NCBI RefSeq assembly: GCF_002797875.1
Contig: NZ_PGFC01000004.1
Coordinates: forward strand, 124,001-188,000
Source of the DNA: Pseudoscardovia suis
Lineage (GTDB): Bacteria > Actinomycetota > Actinomycetes > Actinomycetales > Bifidobacteriaceae
DNA length: 64,000 nucleotides
Direction: 5' to 3'
Below the pieces are notes generated by a model. That model ran no database searches. It saw nothing but the letters and a program-made list of their open reading frames with translations, and was not told the origin of the DNA. The translations under genes were made by a program, and so were the position numbers. Of this stretch, positions 17,139-26,920 are shown in pieces (the first letter of the stretch is position 1; the number at the start of each line of letters is the position of its first letter).

Positions 17139-18116
17139 ATGATCGAGTTCTCTGAAGTGAAGAAGAGTTTCGGCGACCATGTGGTGCTCGACGGCATAAG
17201 TTTTACGGCGCCCAATGGCAAGGTGACGGGACTTGTAGGCCCCAATGGTGCGGGCAAATCCACCGCGTTCAAGATACTGCTGGGGTTGCTTCCTGCGGAT
17301 TCAGGCGCATGCTTGGTCGACGGGGTGCCTTATGCCCGGTGTGCGTGCCCTGGCGAGGCGCTGGGCGTGACGTTCGGACCGGAATGGATTCCGCCGCGGA
17401 TGACCGGCGAAGGATACCTGCTGTATGTATCCGATCTGAAGGAATGCGGCGAACGCAGTGCGGATGGCAAGCGCACCGTGGCGCAGCGCAAACAGGAAGT
17501 CCGCGACTTGCTCGCCCTTGTGGGGCTGACCGCGGCGGCCGACAACAAAGTCGGTTCCTATTCCCTGGGCATGCGTCAACGCCTGGGCCTTGCATCCGCA
17601 TTGGTGGGGCAGCCACGCAACCTGGTGCTGGACGAGCCTGTCAACGGTCTGGACATCGAAGGCGTCAGATGGGTGAGGGATTACCTTCACACAGCAGCAC
17701 AATCCGGACGGAGTGTGCTGCTGTCGTCACACATCCTCAGCGAGTTGGAGATGGTCGCTGATGATATCGTCATGCTTTCTCAAGGCCGCGTTGTGCGCAG
17801 CGGAACATTGCAGCAGGTTCGCACGTCCGCAGCGCAAACCCGCGGCGTGATTGTGACCACGAACGACATACCGGGAATGCTTGCATTGCTGCAATCCGGA
17901 GGATTCTCGGCACAAGCCACGCCTCACGGCGTGCGGGTTGCAGACGCCGACATTCACCGTGTCGCCTCCTGTGTGGGCAATGGCAGCGTGCCGGTGCATT
18001 CCATCGCATGCGAAGAAACGTCCCTGGAGGATGCATTCCTCCAGCAGATCCATTCCGGCGCGAGTGTGCAGATGCGCGCCTCCCAGAGCATGCCTGCGAA
18101 TGCGCAAGCGGCATAA
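17139..18116 (+). CDS. ABC transporter ATP-binding protein (ABC-2 exporter type)
   Basis: 325 residues; start at 17139 (MIEFSEVKKSF) with ATACGGAG upstream. Walker A GPNGAGKS (about residues 35-42), signature YSLGMRQRLGLASAL, Walker B NLVLDEPVNGLD and the LSSHILSELE switch are present. The C-terminal 80 residues (IVTTNDIPGMLALLQ...EETSLEDAFLQ) are typical of drug/antibiotic-type export ATPases. It is followed 22 bp later by its membrane partner. The exported substrate is unknown; bacteriocin, lantibiotic or drug resistance are usual roles. Confidence 0.88.
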   Translation: MIEFSEVKKSFGDHVVLDGISFTAPNGKVTGLVGPNGAGKSTAFKILLGLLPADSGACLVDGVPYARCACPGEALGVTFGPEWIPPRMTGEGYLLYVSDLKECGERSADGKRTVAQRKQEVRDLLALVGLTAAADNKVGSYSLGMRQRLGLASALVGQPRNLVLDEPVNGLDIEGVRWVRDYLHTAAQSGRSVLLSSHILSELEMVADDIVMLSQGRVVRSGTLQQVRTSAAQTRGVIVTTNDIPGMLALLQSGGFSAQATPHGVRVADADIHRVASCVGNGSVPVHSIACEETSLEDAFLQQIHSGASVQMRASQSMPANAQAA

Positions 18117-18138
18117 CGGAAAGACGGAGAAACAGGGA

Positions 18139-19026
18139 ATGCAAACAAACGAGACGAAATCCACAGGAATGAAACCAACCGCAGCACAACCAACAGGAAT
18201 GAAATCAACAGGCCGGTGGGTGCGTACCGTTGCAATCACACGTGCCGAACTGCGCAAAATGATGAGGAGACGGGGTGGCATTCGCGGCTGGATGACGGGC
18301 GCATGCATCGTCGGAATCATCATGACCGCTGTGACCATGGCGATGGGGCACGACCGGGAATTGCAAGCATCCCTGGGAATCGGCGTCTCCACCGTTGTCA
18401 GCTCCATGAACTCGGCCATCATCTGCGTGCTCGCCCTCGCAGCGTGCAGTTTTGTGACACGGGAGGTGCAGGATGGCACCATCGGCACGGCACAGACAAT
18501 CGTGCCGGCGCGGGGAGCCTTGTTTGCGTCACGCCTTCTCGCATGGTCCGCGATCGCCACGGCGATGATTTTTTGCGCATCCGTGGCAAGCTCGCTCGTG
18601 GCGCTCGCGGATAGCGCAACGCGTCACGGGAGTGTTGCAGGAGTGGCCGCCACTGTCTGCGCGAACATCGTGGTGGCGTGGATTGTGCTTGTGTTCGCGC
18701 ATTGCCTTGCGTTGCTGCTGGGGCGCGGGGCGAGCGTGGTCGCAGTGCTGTTCCTGCTATTCGCAGTCATTCCCCTGGTGCTTGTCATCGTCGGCATTGT
18801 GGTGCCGGGCGCGCCTCAGTGGGTGTCTCGAATCAATGCGGCGATGCCGGGGCATCTGATGATGGCGGCTCTCAACACTCCCGGCGATGGTGGGTCGCTT
18901 GCGGCTTCCGGACGGTGGGGCAAGGTGTGGTCTTCCGCCGGATGGCTTGCCTGCTGGTCGGTGGCGGCAGGGGTGGCGGCGTTCGCCCGGTTCCGCTCTC
19001 CGCTGTATGGTGAGCCCAAGGCATAA
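18139..19026 (+). CDS. ABC-2 type permease
   Basis: 295 residues with about six membrane segments; GGAGAAACAGGG precedes the ATG at 18139. The N-terminus contains a short repeat ([18 protein letters not shown]). [15 protein letters not shown] followed by a hydrophobic core and the [15 protein letters not shown] loop match ABC-2 permeases. It forms a two-gene exporter with the ATPase just upstream. Confidence 0.8.
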   Translation: MQTNETKSTGMKPTAAQPTGMKSTGRWVRTVAITRAELRKMMRRRGGIRGWMTGACIVGIIMTAVTMAMGHDRELQASLGIGVSTVVSSMNSAIICVLALAACSFVTREVQDGTIGTAQTIVPARGALFASRLLAWSAIATAMIFCASVASSLVALADSATRHGSVAGVAATVCANIVVAWIVLVFAHCLALLLGRGASVVAVLFLLFAVIPLVLVIVGIVVPGAPQWVSRINAAMPGHLMMAALNTPGDGGSLAASGRWGKVWSSAGWLACWSVAAGVAAFARFRSPLYGEPKA

Positions 19027-19031
19027 TTGCA

Positions 19032-19060
19032 TTGCCTCGGTCGGCTCATGCGTATATACT
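19032..19060 (+). promoter_or_regulatory. Promoter of rpmE
   Basis: TTGCCT (19032-19037) and TATACT (19055-19060) with a 17-bp spacer give a good vegetative sigma-factor promoter 73 bp before the L31 start codon. Confidence 0.65.
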
Positions 19061-19132
19061 CCATATGGTTCCGGTTCACGTCTGCCATCGGGGCGGGCGA
19101 CCCGGGCTTCTCAATATCCTAGGAGAACAATT

Positions 19133-19345
19133 ATGAAGCAGGGTATCCATCCTGAATATGTGCCGACCGAGGTCGTGTGCTCTTGCGGCAACCACTTCGT
19201 GACGCGTTCGACCGTCAAGTCCGGTCACATCACCGCTGATATCTGCGCCAAGTGCCACCCGTTCTACACGGGCAAGCAGAAGATCCTCGACACCGGCGGC
19301 CGCGTGGCCCGCTTCGAGGCTCGCTACGGCAAGCGCAACAAGTAG
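19133..19345 (+). CDS. rpmE: 50S ribosomal protein L31
   Basis: 70 residues starting [26 protein letters not shown] precedes the ATG. The zinc-binding form of L31 is indicated by CSCG (about residues 16-19) and [13 protein letters not shown]. It is followed by a strong terminator and then prfA, the usual actinobacterial neighbourhood. Confidence 0.97.
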   Translation: MKQGIHPEYVPTEVVCSCGNHFVTRSTVKSGHITADICAKCHPFYTGKQKILDTGGRVARFEARYGKRNK

Positions 19346-19355
19346 TGTATGCGTT

Positions 19356-19412
19356 GACGCCAGCCCCGGCATCGTTGTGCTGCAGCGCAGCGGTGCGGGA
19401 CTGGCGTTTTTT
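19356..19412 (+). terminator. Factor-independent terminator after rpmE
   Basis: ACGCCAGCCCCG (from 19357) pairs imperfectly with CGGGACTGGCGT followed by TTTTTT around 19407-19412. It ends the rpmE transcript or attenuates read-through into prfA. Confidence 0.75.
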
Positions 19413-19438
19413 GTATGCTTGAGCAAGGAAGGCGAAGT

Positions 19439-20539
19439 ATGAGCGACGAGAAGTTTCCAGCGGCGCAATCCGCGTTGGAAGAATACCAGGACATTGAGAA
19501 GCAGATGAGTCAGCCGCAGGTGGCGGCGGACCCCGCTGCCATGCGCAAGCTCGGGCGTCGCCATGCGGAACTCGGCACCATCGTCGAGGCCTACCGGGCT
19601 TGGCAGCGCACGGCGGACGATTTGGAAGCGGCCCAGGAGCTTGCTGGCGAGGACGCGGCTTTTGCTGACGAGGCAAAGCGTCTCGAAGGTCAGCTCGCCG
19701 CGGATGAGGAGACTCTGCGCACGGCGCTCATCCCGCGCGATCCCGATGACGCGCGCGACACGATTATGGAGATCAAGGCCGGCACAGGCGGCGAGGAAGC
19801 GGCGCTGTTCGCCGGCGACCTGCTGCGCATGTATACCCGTTATGCCGAAAAGCGTGGGTGGAAGGTCGAGATCATGGACCAAAACACCACGGAGCTTGGC
19901 GGAATCAAGGATTGTGAGGTCGCATTCCGCGCCAAGGGCAACCCCAGCCCGCAGGACGGCGTATGGGCGTCGCTCAAATACGAAGGCGGCGTGCACCGCG
20001 TGCAGCGCATTCCCGTCACCGAATCGCAGGGGCGCATCCAGACTTCGGCGGCAGGCGTGTACGTGTTCCCTGAAGCCGATGACGACACCGATGAGATCGA
20101 GATCGACCCCAAGGACATCCGCGTCGACACGTACATGAGCTCCGGCGCCGGCGGCCAGGGTGTCAACACCACGTATTCCGCAGTGCGCCTGACTTATCTG
20201 CCTACGGGCATGATGGTGACGATGCAGGACGAACGTAGCCAGATTCAGAACCGCGAGGCCGCCATGCGCGTGCTCAAGAGCCGTTTGCTCGCCATCAAGC
20301 ACGAGCAGGAGGCTGCGGAAGCCGCGGATTTGCGCCATTCGCAGGTGCGCTCTCTTGACCGTTCCGAACGAATCCGCACCTACAACTTCCCTGAGAACCG
20401 CATCGTGGATCATCGCACCGGTTACAAGGCCTACAACCTTGACCAAGTGCTCAACGGCGATCTGCAAGCGGTGATTGATTCCGACATCCAGGCGGATGAA
20501 GCTGACCGTTTGGCGCGTGCCGCTGGCGGAAATGACTGA
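19439..20539 (+). CDS. prfA: Peptide chain release factor 1
   Basis: 366 residues; start at 19439 with AAGGAAGG upstream. The GGQ peptidyl-hydrolysis motif is in [18 protein letters not shown], and the release-factor domain [18 protein letters not shown] is typical. It terminates translation at UAA/UAG. The stop codon overlaps the prmC start (TGATG), so the factor and its glutamine methyltransferase are translationally coupled. Confidence 0.97.
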   Translation: MSDEKFPAAQSALEEYQDIEKQMSQPQVAADPAAMRKLGRRHAELGTIVEAYRAWQRTADDLEAAQELAGEDAAFADEAKRLEGQLAADEETLRTALIPRDPDDARDTIMEIKAGTGGEEAALFAGDLLRMYTRYAEKRGWKVEIMDQNTTELGGIKDCEVAFRAKGNPSPQDGVWASLKYEGGVHRVQRIPVTESQGRIQTSAAGVYVFPEADDDTDEIEIDPKDIRVDTYMSSGAGGQGVNTTYSAVRLTYLPTGMMVTMQDERSQIQNREAAMRVLKSRLLAIKHEQEAAEAADLRHSQVRSLDRSERIRTYNFPENRIVDHRTGYKAYNLDQVLNGDLQAVIDSDIQADEADRLARAAGGND

Positions 20540-21684
20540 TGGCTGATTCACCGGCCACCAGGGGTCTTCCTTGCGGCGGCGCCGGGACCGGCGTGCCGAG
20601 CCCCGCGACGGATTCCGCGATGGATTATGCGACGGGGCGGTCGGGGAACGGCACGCTCCCGGACGGGCGGCTTTCCAGCGTGCGCTCCGCCGTGGCGGCC
20701 GTGGGCGCCGCCTTGGGGTCGGCCGGCGTGGACCATGGCGATTTCGAAGCCGTGATCCTGCTCGCATGGGCATGCGGATGCGAGACCGGCGACGTGCGCC
20801 GCGCCATGCTCATGGGTGACACGGTGGAGGAACTTCTCGCGCGCATCGTCCATGCGAACGACGATGCGGACGGTGACGCGGATGGTGACGCGAACTGTGA
20901 CGCGGAGGAGTGCGAAAACAGCTCGCGAAGAGGCTACGATCCGTCCGAAGCCATGGCACGCCTGCGCGACGCCGCTCGGCGCCGCTGCGCTCGCGAACCG
21001 CTGCAGTATATCGTCGGCGCCGCGCCGTTCCGCTATCTGAGTCTCGCTGTCGGCCCCGGCGTATTCGTGCCGCGGCCCGAGACGGAAACAGCCGTGGATC
21101 TCGCGCTCGAATGGCTGCGTTCCGCCCGCATCGCGGACACGGGCGCCCGCGTCGTGGACCTATGCGCCGGAACCGGCGCCATCGGGCTGTCGATCGTCAC
21201 CGAACTGCCGACGAGCCAGGTCTGGGCAGTCGAGAAAGACGATGACGCCATCGTCTGGACGCGCCGCAACGCGCGCCGCATTCTTGACGGCATGCCTGAC
21301 GCGGCGGACCGATACCATCTCGTGCAGGCGGACGCCACGGACGCCGCGACGCTTGCGCAGCTCGACGGCACCATCGACGCGGTCGTCACGAATCCGCCGT
21401 ATATTCCGCTCGCCACGCCGCCCGAACAGCCCGAGGTCATTGATTGGGACCCGCATGTGGCGCTGTTCGGCGGTTCGGATGACGGGCTGCGCATCCCCGT
21501 GCTGCTGCTGCGCCGCATTGCCGCTCTGCTGCGTCCCAGCGGGCTGGTGGTGATGGAGCATGACATCACGCAAGGCGCGGCGTTGCGCGACGCCGCGTTG
21601 CGCATGGGTTTCGTGCAGACGCGCACCGAGCCGGACCTGACCGGTCGCGACCGCTTCCTCGTCGCCTGCCGCGACGGAGAGTAA
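20539..21684 (+). CDS. prmC: Release factor glutamine methyltransferase
   Basis: 381 residues. The SAM-binding motif VVDLCAGTGAIGLSI and the substrate-Gln motif TNPPYIPL are present; PrmC methylates the GGQ Gln of release factors. The N-terminal helical domain is interrupted by an acidic insertion (about residues 107-124, DDADGDADGDANCDAEE) encoded by tandem GACGCGGATGGT-type repeats, and the first 45 residues are extra relative to usual PrmC. In other actinobacteria tsaC follows directly; here an approximately 14-kb island intervenes. Confidence 0.93.
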   Translation: MADSPATRGLPCGGAGTGVPSPATDSAMDYATGRSGNGTLPDGRLSSVRSAVAAVGAALGSAGVDHGDFEAVILLAWACGCETGDVRRAMLMGDTVEELLARIVHANDDADGDADGDANCDAEECENSSRRGYDPSEAMARLRDAARRRCAREPLQYIVGAAPFRYLSLAVGPGVFVPRPETETAVDLALEWLRSARIADTGARVVDLCAGTGAIGLSIVTELPTSQVWAVEKDDDAIVWTRRNARRILDGMPDAADRYHLVQADATDAATLAQLDGTIDAVVTNPPYIPLATPPEQPEVIDWDPHVALFGGSDDGLRIPVLLLRRIAALLRPSGLVVMEHDITQGAALRDAALRMGFVQTRTEPDLTGRDRFLVACRDGE

Positions 21685-22066
21685 GGCGGGTTGCCGCGGG
21701 AATGCTGCGGCGGCGCGTTAGCTTTCCGGAGAGGCCTGGTGGCGGGGTATCTGCGGTCGAGGGTGCAGGATAATGCTCCCTCGACGCCGGTTGTGGTGCC
21801 GTAAGGGCGGCCGGGGTGGTCTATCTGCGGTCGAGGGTGCACGATGCCGCACCCTCGGCATTGGGCATCATGGCGAAACCATGGCGAAGCCAGGTGATTG
21901 GCATTGCGGGAGCGATCCGTGCTCGCTTCGCAGAGTCGTTTCGCCTGCGCGCCGCTGTGAATCGTGGTACGGTACATGCAATGGCGTCTGGAACGGCATC
22001 GCTCATGTACCGTTGGAAGCGTTACGTAATCCTGACCTGATCCGTTGCATCGTAAGGAACACAGAC
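21685..22066. repeat. Two 74-bp palindromic repeat units and spacer
   Basis: CGAGGGTGCA units begin at 21758 and 21832, exactly 74 bp apart, each with a complementary GCTCCCTCGA or GCACCCTCGG half. They are isolated copies of the array family at 7.0, 40.6 and 43.1 kb and mark the left border of the accessory island. No gene is seen until 22067. Confidence 0.8.
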
Positions 22067-22519
22067 ATGGTTGCAGAGGAAGACTTCACCGACAGGAGGA
22101 GAAAACTGATGCGGCAAATCGCCGCGAATCTGGCGCAGGTGGATGGGACGCGGTTGCGTCCTGGTGCGACCGATGCGGAGATTTCCGAATTCGAGTGCGG
22201 CAATGGCGTCGTGCTTCCCGCGTCGTTCAGGAGCTGGCTGGAGATCAGCGACGGCGGGCGTCTGTTCTCTCCGGAGGGCATCGAGCTGTATGGCGTCGTC
22301 CATCCGCCGCTGCTGGAGCTCGATGATCCCTATACGCCCGAGGGCGGCTGGCTTGTCGTCGGAATGATGCCGGATACCGACCTCGTGCTTGTGAGTCTGA
22401 CGGGTGAGGCGACGGTGGTCTATAACCGTGAGGGTGGCACTTTCGACGATGCCGTGCGCTATGGGGACTTCTTTGCCTTCCTTGAAGACGTTCTTCGCCA
22501 ATGGACGATTAGCGGTTAG
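22067..22519 (+). CDS. SMI1/KNR4 (SUKH) family protein, putative immunity protein
   Basis: 150 residues; start at 22067 with AAGGAAC upstream. The SUKH-type pattern is visible: LRPGATDAEISEFECGNGVVLPASFRSWLEISDGG, split here as LRPGATDAEISEFE then LPASFRSWLEISDGG, followed by EGIELYGV and a C-terminal YGDFFAFLEDVLRQW. SUKH proteins commonly neutralise nuclease-type polymorphic toxins. Its toxin is not adjacent, so it may be an orphan, consistent with other toxin debris in this island. Confidence 0.75.
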   Translation: MVAEEDFTDRRRKLMRQIAANLAQVDGTRLRPGATDAEISEFECGNGVVLPASFRSWLEISDGGRLFSPEGIELYGVVHPPLLELDDPYTPEGGWLVVGMMPDTDLVLVSLTGEATVVYNREGGTFDDAVRYGDFFAFLEDVLRQWTISG

Positions 22520-22639
22520 TCTGCCGCGTGTCCGGCCGGGGGCCGTGCGCGGGGTAAGTGCTGGGCCGTGTCGTGTCCTGCCGGTACGGGTCTGCGTCCT
22601 GTGAGCGGGTTGCGCGGGGGCGCTGGGTGTGTCGGTTGC

Positions 22640-22870
22640 GTGGGGATTGTGATGGTGCCGTGCGCGTGGGGTGGTCCGGGCGTTCGTCCTGTTACGCTTT
22701 TTCCAATTTCGGTTGCCGTGGGGTGATGGAGCCCGGGCGGTGGCCGGGTTGCATCGGAATCGGAGAGCCGGAGGGGTTCGGTAATGCGCGGGATTGTTTC
22801 CACAAGGCGTTCGGCGCGCGGCGGCGTGCACCGCGGAGGTGCGCGGGGCGTGTCCCTGCGTCTGGCGCCA
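22640..22870 (+). pseudogene. Decayed 5' end of a secreted toxin gene (promoter plus signal-peptide start)
   Basis: This stretch resembles the upstream region and first codons of the large secreted protein at 27284. Shared landmarks include GTTACGCTTTTTCCAATTT versus GTTATGCTCTTTTCAATTC, CCGGGTTGC(A/G)TCGGA, GAGAGCCG, and coding beginning MRGIVSTRRSARGGVHRGGAR (22784 on) versus MRRIVAGWRSVRDGVRRGGAR. After about 28 codons the similarity stops and the frame runs on to 22984 without any CBM or VWA module. I infer a toxin gene whose body was deleted, leaving the downstream A-B pair as orphans. Confidence 0.6.
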
Positions 22871-22986
22871 GGCATGACATCTGCTGTTGCCCTTCGATGC
22901 GCGATGCCGCGGCGGCTTGCATTGATGCGTTTGTGCGGTGTCCATGTCTTTGTCGATTTTTGTGGGATGAGGTTAGGGAGTTAGAA

Positions 22987-23418
22987 ATGAAACGATTGAG
23001 ATTTTCGGCTGCGGGTGCAGTCCGGGAAGGCTGCGGCGATCCGACGGCGGATGGAATCGGGCGACGCGTAGTGGTGAAGTTCGTTGCGGCGATTCTGCTC
23101 CAGCTGCTGGTGGCGGCCTTGTGCTTCCAGATTCAGTTGGGCTTCTATGACCAACCCGCTGGCAATTCCGGCTGGGACGCCATCAGGACGACGTGTCCCG
23201 GCGTTGCAGGCACATGTCTGCTCCTGTGGGCGAACTGGGATGATGCCGATGGCGGACGGACTTTCGTCGTCCCGGAGTGCGCGACGGGCGACCCGGCCTT
23301 GGCCGACTCCTACGACCGTGTACGACGTCTCGGCGGGAAGCCTGGCGGCAGGTATGTGCGCGTCTCCTTCCCAGGCTGCCCGTCGGATGAGGCCTTCCTC
23401 GTCCCCGTCACCGACTGA
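22987..23418 (+). CDS. A-type membrane-anchored protein, copy A1 (putative immunity component)
   Basis: 143 residues, MKRLRFSAAG at the start. A single membrane segment (about 30-52, KFVAAILLQLLVAALCFQI) is followed by an external or cytoplasmic domain with conserved Cys residues (RTTCPG, VPECATG, FPGCPSDEAF). No family is recognised. It is followed 13 bp after its stop by B1, and the pair occurs three times in this window, once right after a toxin-like gene. From codon 17 onward the DNA is identical to copy A3 at 32411 except one synonymous base. Immunity function is inferred from position. Confidence 0.7.
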   Translation: MKRLRFSAAGAVREGCGDPTADGIGRRVVVKFVAAILLQLLVAALCFQIQLGFYDQPAGNSGWDAIRTTCPGVAGTCLLLWANWDDADGGRTFVVPECATGDPALADSYDRVRRLGGKPGGRYVRVSFPGCPSDEAFLVPVTD

Positions 23419-23966
23419 ACGGGAGGGTGTCATGGAACCCGTGGAGGTCTTTCATCTGATCATATTCGTCGCACTGGTGATTGCGTGCCTTGCCATTCCA
23501 CTGTGCATCGTTATGCTGGCGTTCTATTTCGTCTTGTGGCTTGTGGAAAGGGGAAGGCCGACCGGCGGCGCGCACGCGCTCCATGGCATGTCGACGGCGC
23601 TGAACGCGTTCCTTGGGTTCCTGCTGGTGTTTCTTCTCTATTACGGGGTAACCACAGTGCCGTACATCGGCAACCGCACGTGGTGCAGGTCCCAGTCGCC
23701 CGACGGGACGTACAGCCTGAGGGCGGACATGCTGGCCAGCGCCACGATCATGTCCGGGACGCCAACGCGGTTCACGCTGGAGCGTGTCGGTCCTGGGGGC
23801 GATGTGCTCTGGAGCCGTCGGTTCGTGGTGTACGTGCCTTACGACGGCGGGTCGTGTGCGGTGGAATGGGGTGACGGTTACGTTGACGTCGGGGCGGATA
23901 ACCCTCGCTATGAGAAGCAGAAGGACTGCTTCTTCTCGTATTACTGGGGTGACGAGGAGTGATAGG
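23035..23966. repeat. Direct duplication, copy 1 (932 bp)
   Basis: 23035-23966 matches 32459-33390 at a constant offset of 9424 bp. The only difference noticed is C at 23271 versus T at 32695 (synonymous GTC/GTT). Flanking sequence diverges abruptly on both sides. This implies recent duplication or gene conversion. Confidence 0.9.
23432..23962 (+). CDS. B-type membrane protein, copy B1 (putative immunity component)
   Basis: 176 residues; GGGAGGGTGTC precedes the ATG. Two membrane segments (about 8-36 and 57-78) are followed by a C-terminal domain starting NRTWCRSQSPDGTYSLRADM and ending DCFFSYYWGDEE. No known family is recognised. The protein is identical to B3 (32856) and clearly related to B2 (31723), which shares RTWCRSESPDGAY. 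Its 3' end overlaps the convergent ABC ATPase gene by 22 bp. Confidence 0.7.
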   Translation: MEPVEVFHLIIFVALVIACLAIPLCIVMLAFYFVLWLVERGRPTGGAHALHGMSTALNAFLGFLLVFLLYYGVTTVPYIGNRTWCRSQSPDGTYSLRADMLASATIMSGTPTRFTLERVGPGGDVLWSRRFVVYVPYDGGSCAVEWGDGYVDVGADNPRYEKQKDCFFSYYWGDEE

Positions 23967-24681
23967 GCGACGAGAAGAAGTCATCGGCTTGTTTTGCGGC
24001 TTGCCTTAGCTCTGCGAAACGCTGATCGTCCGCGGTGTAATGCTCCACGTCGATGATGCCGTCGCAATGGTGGATGAAGTCGGCGTCGTGCGATGCCGCG
24101 ATCACGGTGGAGCCGGATTGCGCGCGCTGGAGCAGCAGTTCCGTCACGAGGTCTCGGTTCGATGCATCCAGTGAAGCGGTCGGCTCGTCGGCGAAAATGT
24201 AGGAGGCGTTTTTCCACAGCGCACGGGCTATCCCCACGCGTTGTTTCTCGCCGCCGGAAAGCACTCCCGCCCGTTCGTTCAGCATTCCGTCCAGCCCGAC
24301 CTGCTGGGCGATGTGATGCAGTTGCGAAGATGCCTGGGGCCGAATCCTCCGGCAGTCGGCGAAGCGAGACATCAGCGTGATGTTGTATGCGACCGTTTCG
24401 CTGGGAATGATGCCGTAATCCTGATAGATGAAAGCCGCGTGGTCGTGCCAGAAGTGCCTGCGCTGACGGTCGTTCCAGCTGCGTGTGGGTCTCCCGTCGA
24501 TCGTCACTTCGCCTTCGGTGGGTTTCAGAAGCAGCCCCATGATGTTGAGAAGGGTCGTCTTGCCGCTGCCGGAACTCCCTTGGAGCGCCCAGATGGCGCC
24601 GTCGGGAACTGATTGTGTGATGGCTTCGAACAATGGTCTTTTTCCAATGGTGAATCCAACGTTGTTCAATTCGATCGTCAT
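23941..24681 (-). CDS. ABC transporter ATP-binding protein, bacteriocin-export type
   Basis: 246 residues; start at 24681 with GGAGAGCAACCC upstream. Walker A GSSGSGKTT, signature LSGGEKQRVGIARAL, Walker B ASYIFADEPTASLD and an H-loop ASHDADF are present. The small single-domain architecture is like lactococcin-972-group and MacB-type exporters. It pairs with the 670-residue membrane protein upstream on the same strand. The last residues (HSSSPQ) are encoded within the duplicated A-B segment, so the end of this gene overlaps B1 in antisense. Confidence 0.82.
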   Translation of the reverse strand: MTIELNNVGFTIGKRPLFEAITQSVPDGAIWALQGSSGSGKTTLLNIMGLLLKPTEGEVTIDGRPTRSWNDRQRRHFWHDHAAFIYQDYGIIPSETVAYNITLMSRFADCRRIRPQASSQLHHIAQQVGLDGMLNERAGVLSGGEKQRVGIARALWKNASYIFADEPTASLDASNRDLVTELLLQRAQSGSTVIAASHDADFIHHCDGIIDVEHYTADDQRFAELRQAAKQADDFFSSPYHSSSPQ

Positions 24682-24818
24682 GGGTTGCTCTCCGCTCTTT
24701 TGCGCTGTGATGTGGCTGATGTATCAATCCCACGAGGATCTCTGCGAAGGGATTCCAATGGGATTGCCTCAAGAGGATTTCTGTTTTCGGCGTCCTGCCG
24801 TCAATACCGTCAATACCG

Positions 24819-26831
24819 TCAATCGCTGCGCCGCATGATTACGTCGCGGAAAGCGGCCTTGGCATACAGCATGCATGCGCACGTTTCGATGGCCATCAGG
24901 GCGCAGGAAACTGCGATCATCGCATCGATGCCTTGTGTTTGCGCAAAAACCTTGGTGCACAATGTCATCACGGCAAGGGTGATTACCAGTTGAATGATGA
25001 TTCGCGGTATGAAATGCCTTGCGCAAATGCGCGGATAGGCAACACCGGACGTGTGGCGCAAGAAAATCTCTCGCATATGCTGCCATGACCAGATGCGGGC
25101 AGATTCGCCGATGCAATACAAGGCCGTGCATAACGCGCATATCGCGGAGGCTATGTCGACCGTCATCTCGTTGCGTTTTCTTTTCGCGGCGTCGATTGCG
25201 GCGTCGCTTACCGTGCTCGCCGAGTAGAACACGCCATCAAGGCCTTCTTCATCGATGATTTTCTCGGCCGATGGCAGGTCGGTGAACACTATGTTGCCTG
25301 ATGTCAGCGCAGCTTCCAGGAAGTTAACTGTGCTCAGGCCATGCGCGGCGTCGTCGAACACCAGCAGCAACGGATGGTGCACAGTTTTGATGTCTCCGGG
25401 ATTCGGCGAATGCAGCAGCGCGGGGAAAGCCTGCGAGCCTTGCCATGTGTAAAGCTTGTAGGGCGTGGCGTCGCCGTCAGGGTGCATGAACCACAGTCCG
25501 TCATAGTCGTTCAGGGAATCTTGAATTCCCTTGGGGAGGGAGTCGGCATCTATGGGTGACATGGATGCTGTGTTGACCTTCAGAAGATCGAGGAACGTCG
25601 AATTGGTAATGATGACATCTTCGAATGGTTGCAATTGCTGGATGATTTGTTCGTCTGTCGGTGGCGCGCCTTCGGATGAGACCATCATTGACCCGACCGA
25701 GTACGACAGCGCCATGATGTTGTCATCCTGTGCCCGCTCGAAGAATTTCGCGAACGCCTTGTCATGGGTGCCGTCGTTGTAAGAAGGCTGGATGTCGAAG
25801 GTGACCGCGTCCTGGGCGTTGAGCCATACCTCTGCGTCCTTGAGGATGTCGCCGGATTCCGCATAGGCCGAGGCGGACAGGGGGATGGACAGCAGCGCCA
25901 GGAAGACACACAGCCATGAGAAGGCTCCGTCGCCTCGACGGATGCGCGTGGATAGATCCTTCCGCGATGCGATTTCTCGGACTTTTGGTATGAACGCGAG
26001 GGAAAAGAGCAGGGTGAGCACGGCGGCGATGATGATGAGCGCCGCGATGATCGCAACGCTTGTGGTCGCGAATTCCGCCCAGGCGTGCCAGCTGTGCGAT
26101 GCCGAAACGATGATGAACGATGCAATCGTTGAGATGGCCGCGGGAATCGCTGCCATTCGAATCATCGACACGAATGAGGCGCGCACAAGGACTGTGGGGG
26201 AATCGCCGTTCACGATTCGCACGGAATTGAGGTTGCGGCGCGAGCCTGCCCACGTCCACACCACCACGAAGGTGAGGGAAACAAGGGAAGCTGCGAGGAA
26301 CAGCACGCCAACATTGTTCGCGACTGCTTCCGTCACACCGGCGATGGGTGAGCGACGTCCACGCGGCTGCACTGTTGCGTTGAGTTCACCCGTGGCCTGT
26401 GCGAAAGCGGCAGCTGTCTGTTCGTCGGCGAAAGAATACGATCCGGAAAGATTGCTGAGCCCCAGATCCTGCCAGGACCTGACAGTCGCATGGCGGCCAT
26501 TGTGAAACCACTCGGGTTGGTTGGATTGAAACGCGGTGTTCTCGGCCTCTTCGGGCTCATTGCCGAACCATGTGATGGAGAGGCCGTTCGCGGCATCGCC
26601 GGGGTCCGTCTTCGTCAGGAGGAAGTATCCGGATGGCGTATTCTGGGCCGCGGAAGCGAGATGAGCGGCGACATCTTCTTTTCTGAGGGTGGTTTGCGAG
26701 AAGTCCGCGTAGCTGGCGACCTGTGTGCCCCAGGGGTAAATCTGTTCGTTGGAGTCAACGCAGAAGCCCGCGAACACCACGCACAGCGCGCAGAACAGGA
26801 GCCACCATGCTTGGACAGCTCGTTTTGCCAT
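24819..26831 (-). CDS. Bacteriocin-associated integral membrane protein (ABC permease)
   Basis: 670 residues. A signal-anchor-like N-terminus (WWLLFCALCVVFAGFC), a large outside domain, three central membrane segments (about 175-320), a second outside loop and three C-terminal membrane segments give the layout of the DUF1430-type 'bacteriocin-associated integral membrane' proteins, a remote FtsX/MacB-like permease. With the ATPase downstream it probably exports, or protects against, a peptide. A 9-bp tandem repeat (TCAATACCG) lies at its 3' end. No approximately 100-residue bacteriocin precursor was found, only the 22-residue peptide gene upstream. Confidence 0.7.
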   Translation of the reverse strand: MAKRAVQAWWLLFCALCVVFAGFCVDSNEQIYPWGTQVASYADFSQTTLRKEDVAAHLASAAQNTPSGYFLLTKTDPGDAANGLSITWFGNEPEEAENTAFQSNQPEWFHNGRHATVRSWQDLGLSNLSGSYSFADEQTAAAFAQATGELNATVQPRGRRSPIAGVTEAVANNVGVLFLAASLVSLTFVVVWTWAGSRRNLNSVRIVNGDSPTVLVRASFVSMIRMAAIPAAISTIASFIIVSASHSWHAWAEFATTSVAIIAALIIIAAVLTLLFSLAFIPKVREIASRKDLSTRIRRGDGAFSWLCVFLALLSIPLSASAYAESGDILKDAEVWLNAQDAVTFDIQPSYNDGTHDKAFAKFFERAQDDNIMALSYSVGSMMVSSEGAPPTDEQIIQQLQPFEDVIITNSTFLDLLKVNTASMSPIDADSLPKGIQDSLNDYDGLWFMHPDGDATPYKLYTWQGSQAFPALLHSPNPGDIKTVHHPLLLVFDDAAHGLSTVNFLEAALTSGNIVFTDLPSAEKIIDEEGLDGVFYSASTVSDAAIDAAKRKRNEMTVDIASAICALCTALYCIGESARIWSWQHMREIFLRHTSGVAYPRICARHFIPRIIIQLVITLAVMTLCTKVFAQTQGIDAMIAVSCALMAIETCACMLYAKAAFRDVIMRRSD

Positions 26832-26920
26832 GATGCCCGACCTATCGTTGCTTTATTAATGCTTTATTGATCGCTGAAACGCATATGGAAAGAGAATGGT
26901 GGGGGTGACGCGCCGCCGGC

